Shown here piece after piece: positions 37,176 to 48,631 of a stretch of 64,000 bases of DNA (position 1 is the stretch's first letter; each line of letters begins with the position of its first letter). A program made the position numbers and the translations under genes. Under the pieces are notes generated by a model that worked only from the letters and a program-made list of their open reading frames with translations, searched no databases and was not told the DNA's origin. Origin of the DNA: Dicaeum eximium (lineage: Eukaryota; Chordata; Aves; Passeriformes; Dicaeidae). Where the stretch lies: NCBI GenBank assembly GCA_013396995.1, contig VWZP01005658.1, positions 2,914,453-2,978,452 of the forward strand. Reading direction: 5' to 3'.

Positions 37176-40100
37176 CAGGTTGAATGTAAATATGTAGCAA
37201 GAGGTTCAGAATTTAAGAAAACCTGTGAGTAGTTTAAGAATTTCACCATCTTAAAGCCTGCTGGTACCTGTTTTCATTCATAGTGGGAAAGGACAGAGAT
37301 GATACATTTGTTTTCTGTGAGTTGGTCCAGGTAGAAATCTCATCTCTCATATTCTCTTTCACAGAGTGTTTTTCCTTAAATGAGGAAAAGCACCACACAA
37401 AGTTTCTGGTAAATTTAGCTGGACAGTTATCCAAGTCAGTACTGTAAACTGTGTTCCAGGCTTCTCCCTGTTTTCAGAGTAAAAAAGGATAAAACCACTT
37501 CATTTTCAGAATACTTGCATAATTTTTTTTGCATTGTGATATTTCCCAGTATTTTTTTATCAACATTTCCATGAATTGGGATAGCATGAAAACACCACGT
37601 TGTTTTCAGTTTTTACAAACATTTTATATTTAATATATCAGATCCCCTTTTTCTTCAGACCTTCCTGGAAATGAAATTAAGTCTAATTTTACAGTTTATA
37701 GTATGTCAGTAAACTTTTAAAGAGCATTTTAAATTTAAGAGGTGACCTCCTTTCAAGTATCTCCCTGTTTTCCATATTTTTATCAGTACTACTTTGCAAT
37801 TACTGGAGCAATACAAGCAATTTGGTTGTTGAGAAAATTCTTCCCAGGGTAATTTTATTTGGTGTGATATACTCATGATGTTTGGTTAAGAATAACATGA
37901 ATAGACCTTAATTTTCGTATTCAAACTAGGGCTGGATTTGATATGTTGATTTATTTTATTATTTAGTAATATTCCCTTTAGGTTTTTGCCAAGACCTAAG
38001 ATTAACTGACCATCTGTCTATTTTGCTACAAGCAGTATCTGCTACTCATTACTGGCAGTTAATTTTGTGGCAAAAATTCACAGAATGTGGTCTGGTGTTC
38101 TGATTTATTCAGTGACATTTATAGAAATCTAGCAAATCCAATCAGAGAATTCAAGGATACTCAGCAGAAGAAAAGTGTAGTGAAAAATGCTCACCACTGC
38201 AACTATTCGAAAATACGGCAATGATGTGTTTCTGTGTCATACCACTTGTCCAGCTTTATTCTGTATAGTTCAAACTTTTATTAGGCATTTCCAACAGGAA
38301 GGTGTAGCATCACTGGACACAGGTCTGGGATATTTATGCCTGTGTGAAGGATCTTGTGCCTGCAGAGTGCACTGAGAATATGAAGTGATTTGACTCCCAG
38401 GTGTTAAGTACTGTGGACTTACTCCCATTTTTACATTTTTTTACAATTATGTCATTAAGTCATAAATATGTAATAAGATATGTCATAAAGGTGGGCTTAG
38501 AAGCAAAAGGATAACTGGAGATAATCAGCTGTTCTCTGTTTAACTTCTCAAAATTGATAAGTTTTTCAAATATTTCAGTTCCACAGACAGGTATCCTGAA
38601 TACTGATAGATAAAAAAATCCCACATCCATTTCAACAGAATCCACCATTTGAATTTTAGTATTCTTGCAGTTCGTGCAAATTTTCTTAAATTTTGTGATT
38701 TTTCACATTTCATTTTTGTTGACGTACTTAGATGAGTTTCAGATGTCCTTATCAGGGCAATTTTCACCCTAATTTTTGTTCAGTTAAGATTATGATATTC
38801 AGTTCAACAAAGTTCTTCACAAAGCTGCTAATTGCAGTAATAGTAATAGCTTTGTAGTAATTGGTGTTTGATTCTTTTGTCTTTTAAGAATTTGTCTCCT
38901 TTTTGCCATTACATCAGAGTTTAAAGTGAACTTAGTGCCAGTGTATAACAACTGCACTTCTTGCCAGACCCAGATATTTTTACAATAATTATTCTCCTTC
39001 AGGGAAGCGAGTAGGGGTTGCCTCTGCTGTTCCCTTGTGCTAACCAGCACGTCACATTGTAATTAGGTGTTGCCTAATTACAAAAAATAGGCTGGTGCTG
39101 TCTATCTCTGATGAAAAAGCATCTTTAGAGAATCTGAAGCTGTGTTGCGCTGTGGATCGTGGTTTATATTTAAGAATGCCTGTGTTAACTTCAGAAGTAA
39201 TAAGAATCTAGAAACATCTACATAGCTCCACTTAATCTCTAATCTGTTTTCTCTGCAGGAGACTTATTTTCTGAACAGGACACTGTCATGTTGGTGCTCC
39301 TTGAGTAGCTCATTCCCACCGTGCACAGGGTTGGTGTCTCAAGCTGCTCGTGTGGCTTTTGTCAGCTCTGGCACTCGTGGCCAGAGTCTGGAGCAGTCAG
39401 CCCTGGCAGCCAAAGCTGTGTCACTTTGGTTCCACTGCTGTCTGTGCCCTGGACAGAACTCTGGGGCAGCCTGGACTCAGCATCTCTGAGTCAGCCTGGA
39501 CCCAGAGCTGGGCCAGATGTTCACAGCTGGCAGAGCAGCAGCTGTATCCCAGTACTGCAAGTCTGGGGAAAGAATTTCCCCATGGGACTGTTACTGTGCA
39601 TTGGCAGTGGGTTTTGATGTGATTTACTAATATTCATATTAGGCTTGTAGTGTTTTCCTGTGCATAAAAGGGAACCAGAAACACTTTGAGTACCTTTTCC
39701 AGCCTTTGGACAGTTGTCTGAGCCTTTCTATACACACTGCAGGAGAACATCATAGAAAATAAGCAAAACCGTGCCAAGGTAGCTATGTTACCTTTTGGAT
39801 CTGCTGTGTAGACATAAAAATTTGCCCAGGAATCTCTGCCATGTTTCTGTGCAGCACTGTGTGTGTAATCCATGGTCTCAGTTTGTCAGAAAGTCATAAA
39901 GCATCTTAGTTTTGTCAATAATTTTACAAAGCTTATTGGCAGCAGAAAAGATTGGTGTGCAATTAAATTTTGTTCCAAACTTGGTTATATAATTATGTGT
40001 AAGAATGAAAAATCAAAGCACATCAGCAAAAAAGCCAATATAATTCAGAAATTAAATTAAAATATTTACATGTCTCTGATGGAAAAGTGGCTGTTCTGCT

Positions 40101-41680
40101 TCCATTGTATCAGAATATGTTCATCTTGATAGTGAACTTCTGCAATGCATATTTGATCAACTAAAAAGGTTTCTGCATTTGAGAAGTTTGTTAAATGCTA
40201 CGTAAAAATTCCAAAAACTGCACACACTTGAGTGTGTGCAATGTCCTTCCATGTTTAAAAAAACCCAAAAAACAATAGACTTTTGTAGGATTGCATAAGC
40301 TCAGTGTCACTTCCAACATTTACTGCTACCAGTATTCTGAAATGCTTTCACAAGGAATTAACAGCATGGAGAATACTATTTATCAAAAGCAGTTTATTTC
40401 TGCTGCTCAAATAAATACATATTTTTATCAAAGTTTAATGTTTTAATTAAAGATTAATAATTTAATTCAAGATTAGTGATTCAGTCAAATGAAAGAACAG
40501 CAAAGCAATTATTTCTCTCCTCCCACAATCAACCTGGGCTTTTCAGAGGTGTTGCAGGAGTGTGAAATATTTTCATTTCACTGACATTATAATGACACTT
40601 TGCAGGTGCTCTTAGACTCTAATCATCAACAACTTTCACACATGCTACAAACTGGGAACAGCCCCTTTGAAGTTAACTGGGTTTCACCTGTTTACTCCAG
40701 CAGGGACTGAAACCCTGTTTACTCAATTTTACATTAAATATAAACACGTTAAAATATAAAACCATGCTTTAACTCCTGGTAGTTCTATTATGCATGGAGT
40801 AGGCTTTCTCAATTAAAATACATCCAATTAGATGTATTTAAAGATGAAATCATCCTCTGAGGCATTGGGTGTAGAAATGGATTAAAAACTAATTAAATGT
40901 AAAACCTCTTGAGACCTAAATTACTTTCCCCTCCCCCTGAAGTCAGTTATATGTCTAAATAAGAATAAGGTCTGAAGGTTAGTGATAACCTCAGGGTTCT
41001 TGGCTTTTATTTGCTCTCAAATCACCTGACATGGGCTACTTGGTTCCATCATACAAAATGTATCCTTCTGTTCAGCTTTCTGGGGACTGAAATATGACTT
41101 CAGGTCAAACAGTTGTCTTGTTATTAAGGTTAAATGAAATGCATTTTTAGCTGCTTTTTCCTATATAAAGTAAGAAAACTACAACTGAAATTTTCCAGAG
41201 GAGTGGAATCTAAGCTAAAGCATGCCACTATATCCAGAATGACTCCATCAATGAATAAAATGAAAGCATCAGAACTGTAAGAAAAAGGGATTTATTTTTC
41301 TCATATGTGATTGTGCCTGTCTGCTTGGGGGTGAACAGAAGTTGAATTGATTGAATGACTTTATAGAGAAAACTTCATTACTTTGAGAACTAGCTTGAAA
41401 TAAAGTGGACAAAAATTAAATTTCTATTATGTAATGGGCCAGATTATATGAGATTCCCATTCAGTAGGAACTGAGTATTCAATATTACCCCATTTAGCTC
41501 AAAGGCACCTTAACTCAATTTATATAACTTCTACCACTGGAAGAGTACATGCTTATTAAGGATCACCAATGTGTTTATACCTGGAGGATATGAATTATCT
41601 GTATAATTATAATCTGCATAATTAGAATTTAAAAGAGCAAAATATTTTTTAGGAGATATTAAAAGGTGAATCTCATGCAG
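37176..41680. other. Non-coding stretch with a GC-richer patch at 39.24-39.62 kb
   Basis: The patch follows a good acceptor-like sequence (TTTTCTCTGCAG, about 39248-39259) and has three overlapping + strand frames of 62-98 codons, which cannot all be real. No clear donor closes an exon. Apart from the 22-base inverted repeat at 40.2 kb, the rest shows nothing. Confidence 0.5.
40219..40240. other. 22-base near-perfect palindrome
   Basis: Arms TGCACACACT and AGTGTGTGCA are exact reverse complements around a 2-base TG centre. It probably arose from a CA-rich stretch next to its inverse. It could extrude as a cruciform. Confidence 0.85.
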
Positions 41681-41694
41681 TGCACCATGGTGCA
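41681..41694. other. Perfect 14-base palindrome with CCATGG core
   Basis: TGCACCATGGTGCA is fully self-complementary and is followed by TGGTATAAAAG, a TATA-box-like sequence at about 41697-41703. No transcript can be inferred from this alone. Confidence 0.7.
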
Positions 41695-41696
41695 TG

Positions 41697-41703
41697 GTAT
41701 AAA
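41697..41703 (+). promoter_or_regulatory. TATA-box-like motif without visible gene
   Basis: GGTATAAAAGC matches the TATA-box consensus closely and lies just after a perfect palindrome. Downstream there is no long open frame; a strong splice-donor-like CTGCAG/GTAGGC lies at about 41870-41880. A 175-base first exon is conceivable but unsupported; TATAAAA occurs often by chance in AT-rich DNA. Confidence 0.15.
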
Positions 41704-44700
41704 AGCAAGATATCAGTCAGAGTGAGTGTTCACTGAGAGTGAAAAAACCTGAAATCACTTTCAAAATGAAGTATAGATGGTGGACCCAGATGCTGATGCA
41801 TGGGCTGGTGTAGGAGAGGGACACAGGCAGGATGAAGAGCAGCTGTCCTGGGATCCTGCAATCCCTGCAGCTGCAGGTAGGCACTTCCAAACTTGTGTTA
41901 AGCTTGGAGCCATTTGATTGCTGCTATGCTTGTGCTCAAGGAAAGCAGAGAGTGACTCAAGAAATCACAACCAATTTATGTCCCTGAGAGGAAGCTGTGA
42001 ATTCAGTGTCAGCCTGGGTTTTAGACTGAAATAAAATTTATGCACAGAAATTATACTTGACATTGTGGCAGCACTTCAGATCTATTTTTTTTAAGGGGTT
42101 AATACTTTGCTTACATTTTAAACAGTACCTGGAATGTCTCTCTGATCCCCATAGATGAGATTATGTTATATTCTGGACTTTTATGCTTTTATGGTGTCAG
42201 ACCTCTCTTAAGACTTACATGTTTATTATTCTCCAATTGTTATATATAGACCTCTGTGCAGCTATTCATATATGTTGATGCTAACCCAAGAAGTAACAAG
42301 ATGTTCAGACTATGCTTTGGGCTATAATTTAGGGTCTTAAGGTAAAAAACAAAGACATTAAACGTAGATTGTTATTCTTGATGTGATTAAAAGTGATTCC
42401 CATTGTTACTATAGTGTGGTTTTTAATCTTTTATGTAATACTTTAAGGCAATCTGTGGAATAGAAACCATAACACTATTAATTTAGTGTAGCACTAAGCC
42501 TCAGGAACAAATGCTAAATAACATTTAGTAATGGGTTTTATAACAAATTTATGGAGCTCCTTATGTGTGCTTTTCACTCTTTTTCAATGCTAATGTTGGT
42601 ATCCATTAGCACTCAGATGTTCTTCCTCATGATACAATAGCTATGGCAGTCTGGATACACAGACTCCAAATAACTTTAATGCTTGTTGGGGATAAAAGAA
42701 AGAATTCACGGGTGTCATATAGTATCCTCTACAAAACCAGCTTTAAATACCACATGCTGCTTTTCCATGTTCTTGAACATGAATTAATATTTTATATCTT
42801 TTAAGTTTCACATTTAATTCCTGAAACTATTCTCTGTCATCTGTCTAGAATATGAGCAAGAGAAAGTGCATTTCTTAAGGTGACTGGCACAGGAATCCAT
42901 TTTTATGAATGAGCCACAGAGCACAAAAACATTGCCTACAGCTTTTGTTTTTCCCCCCTTTTGTTGTGATTATCACCAAGTTTATAATGTTTCACCCAGC
43001 CCATCATGCCTGACAGTTCACACTTATTCTCTGAAGTAGATTTTCTGGTTTTACATTTTGTTTAGCACTAAAACATCTGTAAAGGGCTGATCAGTCTCCT
43101 CCTCCTCAACCTTCTGCCTGGAACATTGTGGAGAGCAGCTCCTTAGACCTCCAGTCTCCCTCCTGACATCCCTGCAGTGTTTGTGGCACCTGCAAACAGA
43201 TTTTTCAGCTCTGGTGTAGTAAATTCGTGTGCTCTGTGTGGAAACAAAAAGCAAACTAAAAACCAAAACCAGAGAGTAAATTAAGACTTACTGCACTGTC
43301 AGTGTTGCCCAAGGGAAAATCTGTGATTGTTAGGAGATGCCTCTCCTTATTTGTGATAGTTTATCAGTTCCTGTAAATGTCACCACTCAAAGACTGAGAT
43401 ACAAACATTGCCATGAGCAAGACCACTTAGCAGGCTTTTGCAGCACATACAAAGTCCATGCAGACATTTGAATATGAATTACTTTCAGTGAAATTTTTCA
43501 GAATAAGAGGAGACAGTAGCAGTGTAATGTAAGACACAGAATTAGGCTTGGCTCAGTGACCTGAGCTCTGGATTTGCTCTCCCAGTTGAAGGCTCAATTG
43601 CTAACATACAGAGAGCCATGCTCCTGCTCTTTTCTCCAGTATATCTGGAACATCTTCATGCATCAGTGTTCCAACATGAAGGTTGGAGAATGCCTCCATC
43701 CAAAATATGAGCTACATGTGTGTGTCCTTTTGCCAGCCAGGCAGCTGGCTCCCAACCCTGAGAGCCTTCCAGCTGGCCTCTTGCCTTTTGTTTGAAACAG
43801 AGGGCAGTGGCCAAAGGGCTGTGAATGATGAGAGTTGGAGATTCCCCTCCTCAGGGACAGAGGGGGCTCAGCTGGAGTCACATCCACACCTGTTCATGCA
43901 TGTGGCTTCTTTCATTCGGTCACTGCCACAGCAGCCAAGTCCATAAGGAGGTGCTACATGATTGAAACTCAAGAGTGGCTGAAGAGGTGGAAAACCTTTA
44001 CTGTCAGTATGGATGGAAAAGGGAAAATTTGACTCGTGGTACAAAAATGAGAGTGGTGACTCAAAAGTGCAGGAACAAAGTATAAGCAAGTGAATGTTGT
44101 AATCTCTCTGAGTTTAACTACAAAACACTATTAAACAGAGTGTTTGTTTCCTCTTTTCCTGCACCAAGATTAATGGGAAAAGTTTAAGCACGTCTCAATC
44201 ACATTATGTGCCTCAGGAAAATGAAATGTCTTTACATAGTTATTTCAAATTGTTCAAGTATGTGTCAGCTGATGTTGGAATTCAGATTAATTCTCAATTT
44301 GTCTGCTTTTGCAGGCATGTGTATCAGCATATATCTGCAGGCATGTATATCACACTCATTTTCTCCTTGTCTCCCTGACACACTTCCATGTGTGAAGTCA
44401 CATTTAACTAATATGCTCGGATAATTTCATGTACCCTAAAGCTTTATTGATTATATTATCAGTTTTGTACTGTCATGTAGAGTAAGGCTTAGTTTCTGAA
44501 TGTCTTCTTCTATCCATCTGTCAGGGATAATGCAATATGCCAAGGATTTCTGCTGTCTGATTTAGCAGAGATATTTTAACAGAGCAAAACTGTTAAGATA
44601 TTTACACAACCTAATTATTTTACTGCTTTTATTTGGCTTCCCCGCCCTTAACCACTGCCTGTTTTTCTTTCTTAAATAAAATCTCTATGAAATGCTTTAA

Positions 44701-44870
44701 TAAAATCTTCATTTACGTTGTTATGTCACCACCAAATTTGGTATTTACCTGCTAAGACCTCCCTAAGAAAATAGATTTTTATAGATGTTGAGACCTTGTG
44801 TATATTATTGGTAGGGATTCCTACTTTCCAAGGCGGGGTACACTTACATTGGCTATAACTGACTAAACCT

Positions 44871-44915
44871 GTAGCAATTGCTTGATATATTTTGTAATAT
44901 ATCAAGCATTGTTGT
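44871..44915. other. Compact hairpin-forming inverted repeat
   Basis: The perfect arms are GCTTGATATAT (44880-44890) and ATATATCAAGC (44897-44907). A further T-A pair inside leaves a TTGT tetraloop. Outside the core, pairing continues through one bulged T (44878) and several A-T, G-C and G-U pairs to about 44871/44915, giving roughly 20 paired positions. The hairpin is about 45 bases, shorter than a usual pre-miRNA, and the stem is AT-rich. It may be a small RNA hairpin, a MITE-like palindrome or chance. Confidence 0.6.
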
Positions 44916-45346
44916 ATTTTCTTGGGCTTGGAGTCTGAGGTGAAAATTCACAGTTAAAATATGCATACTCAGGATTATGAATGAAAATCATGACTGCAGA
45001 AAGTATGAAGTGAGAGCATTTCAGAGCTCTAGTAGCAAGATTTAAAGCTCGAAGAAAGGGGAAAGGATAGAGTGGATCAGTAACTGGAACAAGCCTAAAT
45101 GATGCATGTCAGGGATAGAAACAGAAAGCCCAGAAACAATTCTGTGAGACACACCATGGATTGGAGCAGATAAGTAATTATTAAGAAAGGATGAAGGGTC
45201 CATGGTCTCCTTAAGCCAACAGGAGCAGTAAAGCAGAGGGGGAAATATGGGAGTGGCTGTGCAGCTTGCCTGATGTAAGGAATGGGTTTTCCTCCAAATC
45301 CCAGCTGGCACTGACAGCAGATCCAGTGGGTTCCAGTTAACACTGA

Positions 45347-45410
45347 ATAATGTCAGAGAAGGTATAATATCAGAGAGGGTATAATGTCACTGCATAATGT
45401 CGGAGAGGGT
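45347..45410 (+). repeat. Short minisatellite, 17-base unit, about 3.8 copies
   Basis: Units: ATAATGTCAGAGAAGGT (45347-45363), ATAATATCAGAGAGGGT (45364-45380), a shortened ATAATGTCACTGC (45381-45393) and ATAATGTCGGAGAGGGT (45394-45410). The units differ at one to three positions and the third is truncated to 13 bases. No reading frame is kept. Confidence 0.9.
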
Positions 45411-46149
45411 GCTCATCTGACACCTGGAACTGCATCAGCTGCAGCCCACAGGAGGGTTTTCCTTTCTTCTCTCCATTTCTTTATGTAAATGAAGTTTAAG
45501 TGACAAAACAAAAAAAATGCACCTTTCCTTGCTGGAATCAGCAAATCTCTTATATGGCAATTACTGTTATAAGATTAAGCTATTTACCTGGTTAAATATT
45601 CTCTGAAGCACTATTCTTTAAATTGTGGGAACTGTGAGCTATGTGCTTAATAGCATTTTTATTATTTAACCAATTTAACCAATGGACACATTGCCAGATT
45701 TTATTTTGAAAGCAAATTTTTGACTGTGATAATCCCCAAGTGAGGAAGCCATTCTATGTGGTGTTGAGAAGCTGTGCTTTTATTACAAGTTGTTTTTTTC
45801 ATTAATTTTGTTCTTGGACCTGCTGAAAAAAAAATAAAAGAAAAAGGGGATCCTTCCTTCAAAGAAGCCTTAGGAATCTGTTCCTGTAATCATTGGTAAA
45901 AATGTAACAAATTTTTCACAGTTTAGGTCACACTGTGGCTAATGTTTGCATTCCTCAGAATATACTGCCAAACATTTTATGACATTGGTTTAATGTGAAA
46001 TGTACTACAGTTTTTCATGTGAGAATACTGATCAAATTTCCTGTCTATATTCACTACCATATTAATGTAAAATAAGATATTGTGCTACCAGAAATATTTT
46101 GCAGTAAATGTATTGATTATATAATGTCTGCTACTTCTGTGGCAAAGAA

Positions 46150-46335
46150 AGCCTGTTTTCCTTTTTTGCCCATTATAATTACCAGCTGCACACAGCCTTC
46201 ACAGTATCCAGTCTGCTAATTAATGATGATACTGAAGGATGGGCATCTGACAACAAAAAATAATTTGCATAAGCCGCCTGCTAGAATGAAGGAGCATCTT
46301 CTTTTGCAAATCCTGTATAAATGAGCATAAACTAA
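46150..46335. promoter_or_regulatory. Candidate conserved non-coding element with POU octamer
   Basis: Contains an exact octamer ATTTGCAT (46263-46270), a second TTTGCAAAT-type word (about 46303-46310), CCATTATAATTACC and GCTAATTAATGATGATAC (homeodomain-like), and E-box CAGCTG. Dense in motifs and non-coding. Confidence 0.35.
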
Positions 46336-47569
46336 GAGATTACATTTAGATCTTGAAAGCCACCTGAGGGATTCATGGCTTTTAAAATCTCAGCCATAAT
46401 GTGTACTTCTATAAATTGAGAGCAAAGCAATTCAAATGCATAACAGCATAGGGAATAAAAAATACCATGTGTAAATAATTTAGAAACGAGGCTGTTCTTT
46501 GGAGGAATATCTATATGAGCTTCATCATAATAGCTGTTGTCCTGAACATTGCTGGGAGTTGCTGCATTGCAGTCAGAGTTCATCTGGGCCCAAGAAATGC
46601 CTCTGTACTCTGATTTGCAGGCAAATCCTTCAGTAACATCAGAGCACTCTCACCTGGGGAGGTGGAACGATGGGACTGCCTGTGGTGAGAGAAATGTTTC
46701 TGCCTTCACTGCAGTCCCTACAGAGAGAACATTTGGAAACCTGAAAGGTTTAGGAATGATGAATAGGAAATCTTCATCAGTTGTGGTTTGGAGTATACTC
46801 AGAAAGGCTGTTGTTGTTGAAGGTCTTCCAAATGGAATTAGATTTCTTTATAATATTCTTATATACAGACAATTGAGATATTATACAAATGCTCATACTT
46901 ATTTGGCTTTAATATAGCAGAATACAGTAAGAGCTGTGAGACAGGAAAAGAAATCTGTGGATTTTTGTCCTACCCATTAGGAAACTGGAACTAGAATGTT
47001 ACAAAACTTGTTGCAATTTAGAAAACCCACTTTCCATCTTTTAATGAAGGGCAGTATCTTCCTTCTATCTTTTTACAGTAATGGATAAGAAGCAAACATT
47101 TGACCACTGCTTATATACCCAAATTTAGAGTTGCACATTCTCAGTAAATTGACATTTAATTTAGTTTAATCTGTTGCCATTCATTTGGTCCTTTCAAAAA
47201 TTCTTTAAAAATATTTCAACTCTATCTTCCAGGAAATCTGATTATGAGAACCTGCTGAATCTTTTCTACTTCCCCCACAATGCTTTTCTTTCAGAAATAC
47301 TGCTTTTGGTTGTAAATAATTTTTTTTTTCTGTGTGACTATTTAATATTTAGTATGTGTTAACAACAGAGTATCAGTGCACAACTCACTATCTTTTGCTG
47401 GAAACTGTCAAGTTTTCTGGTAGTTTTTTGGGGTTTTTTTATTGCTTCCCCAAGCATGCTGGCAGATGTTACATGTGTGATGATATCTGCTAACCTCTGT
47501 TTAGCAACTTCTGTGAGTTACTTCAGTTACAAGAGGATGATTGCTTTTTCTCTTCTGTTTTGAAGTTTG

Positions 47570-47587
47570 TTTTTTTTTTTTTTTTTT
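47570..47587. repeat. Poly(T) run, 18 bases
   Basis: An uninterrupted homopolymer in a T-rich neighbourhood (another TTTTTTGGGGTTTTTTT lies at about 47424-47440). Confidence 0.95.
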
Positions 47588-47821
47588 CCTCTGCATGTTT
47601 TTCAAGTAGCAGGTGGAAGAAAGGTGGGACAAAATGTCAGCTAGTGAGGAAAAATAGGTAGAAGCATGACATGGTATTGCCTTCTCATCCATTCCTCCCA
47701 GTACCTGTCAAGCATCATGCAAAACAGATGGCAGAGGCAGCACCGTTCCACAGGAGAGCTTTTGATCTTTGGTGCTGACTTTCATTGCAAAATTGTCCAA
47801 TCACCTTGTGAGCAGGCAAAA

Positions 47822-47833
47822 TGCCATGGCAAC
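47822..47833. promoter_or_regulatory. RFX X-box-like site
   Basis: TGCCATGGCAAC matches 12 bases of the ideal palindromic X-box GTTGCCATGGCAAC; only the two left-most bases differ. It sits at the start of a locally CpG-containing stretch (47.82-47.96 kb). Confidence 0.45.
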
Positions 47834-48283
47834 AGATGAGAAGGAGTGTGAGTGCCCATACATCATATCTGTTTGTCGAGCTGAGGCTGTCCAAAGGGCT
47901 TGGGGTTCAAACAAACAGCTTGCCTGCGCTCGGTGCAACAAAGGGTGAGCAAAGAGGGGGATTCAAAGCCAAGTCTGCTCTTCCCAGTTCTTATGCCACA
48001 CGTTTATATTGGAAAAAATGGTCTTCAATATAGCTTAGAGCAGCGTAAAAATGAATCTAGCAAGTAGATTTCATGGTAGATTGTTTCACAAAACACAGGT
48101 CTGCTCTGCTTTGCTGTCACACACCTCCAGTGTTCCTGTAAGTGCAGGGTGCAGCTGTAGGTACAACATGTAGGAACCACCACAGTGTGAACTTTAAAAG
48201 TTTATGTTTGTCAAGCTTGATTGTTTCTTGTGCAAGAACCAGCAAAATAAGGTTCAGTTTCATAACCAGAGTCCTTAGACTCT

Positions 48284-48307
48284 AAAGCCAAAAAAATCCA
48301 CATTGTC
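48284..48307 (+). repeat. Exact 24-base direct repeat, copy 1
   Basis: Begins AAAGCCAAAAAAATCC and ends CACATTGTC (the two parts overlap). Identical to 48608-48631. The shared stretch contains a seven-A run, but the rest is of ordinary complexity, so an exact match at 324 bases distance is unlikely by chance. Confidence 0.8.
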
Positions 48308-48607
48308 GTCCAGTGGTAGTTGAGATTCTGTGAACATCTTTTCTATCCATAGACATGGTTTGTTTTAGGAGTTGTTGAACTTGTGTTCAGGGCACAATGG
48401 GAGTGGATTTTTACTTTTGGACTATCATATTCAAGCAAGAGGGGAAATAAAGGTATCTGCCTTATGAGTAATTTCTTTTTGTTTGAAAAGATTATTTCAG
48501 AGAAGGAGTGAAAAATTTAATGCAAATTTCCATAACAGTAGGGTTTTCAATCTAACTTTGGGTTAGCAATGTAGTATTAAATTCTGACATAAATGCTGTT
48601 CAGGAGC

Positions 48608-48631
48608 AAAGCCAAAAAAATCCACATTGTC
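48608..48631 (+). repeat. Exact 24-base direct repeat, copy 2
   Basis: Perfect second copy of 48284-48307 in the same orientation. The flanks diverge immediately (GTCCAGTGG after copy 1, TTATTGTTT after copy 2). The 300 bases between the copies show no gene or recognisable element. Confidence 0.8.

Larger units (their letters stand above)
41704..46149. other. Non-coding stretch with hairpin and minisatellite only
   Basis: Besides the hairpin at 44.87 kb and the minisatellite at 45.35 kb, a slightly GC-richer patch at 43.56-43.95 kb has overlapping frames of up to 87 codons on both strands, none recognisable. Confidence 0.55.

Noticed and set aside
46549..46917. 122-codon open frame on +
   Set aside because: No recognisable domain or repeat, no promoter or splice context; length is compatible with chance in 64 kb.
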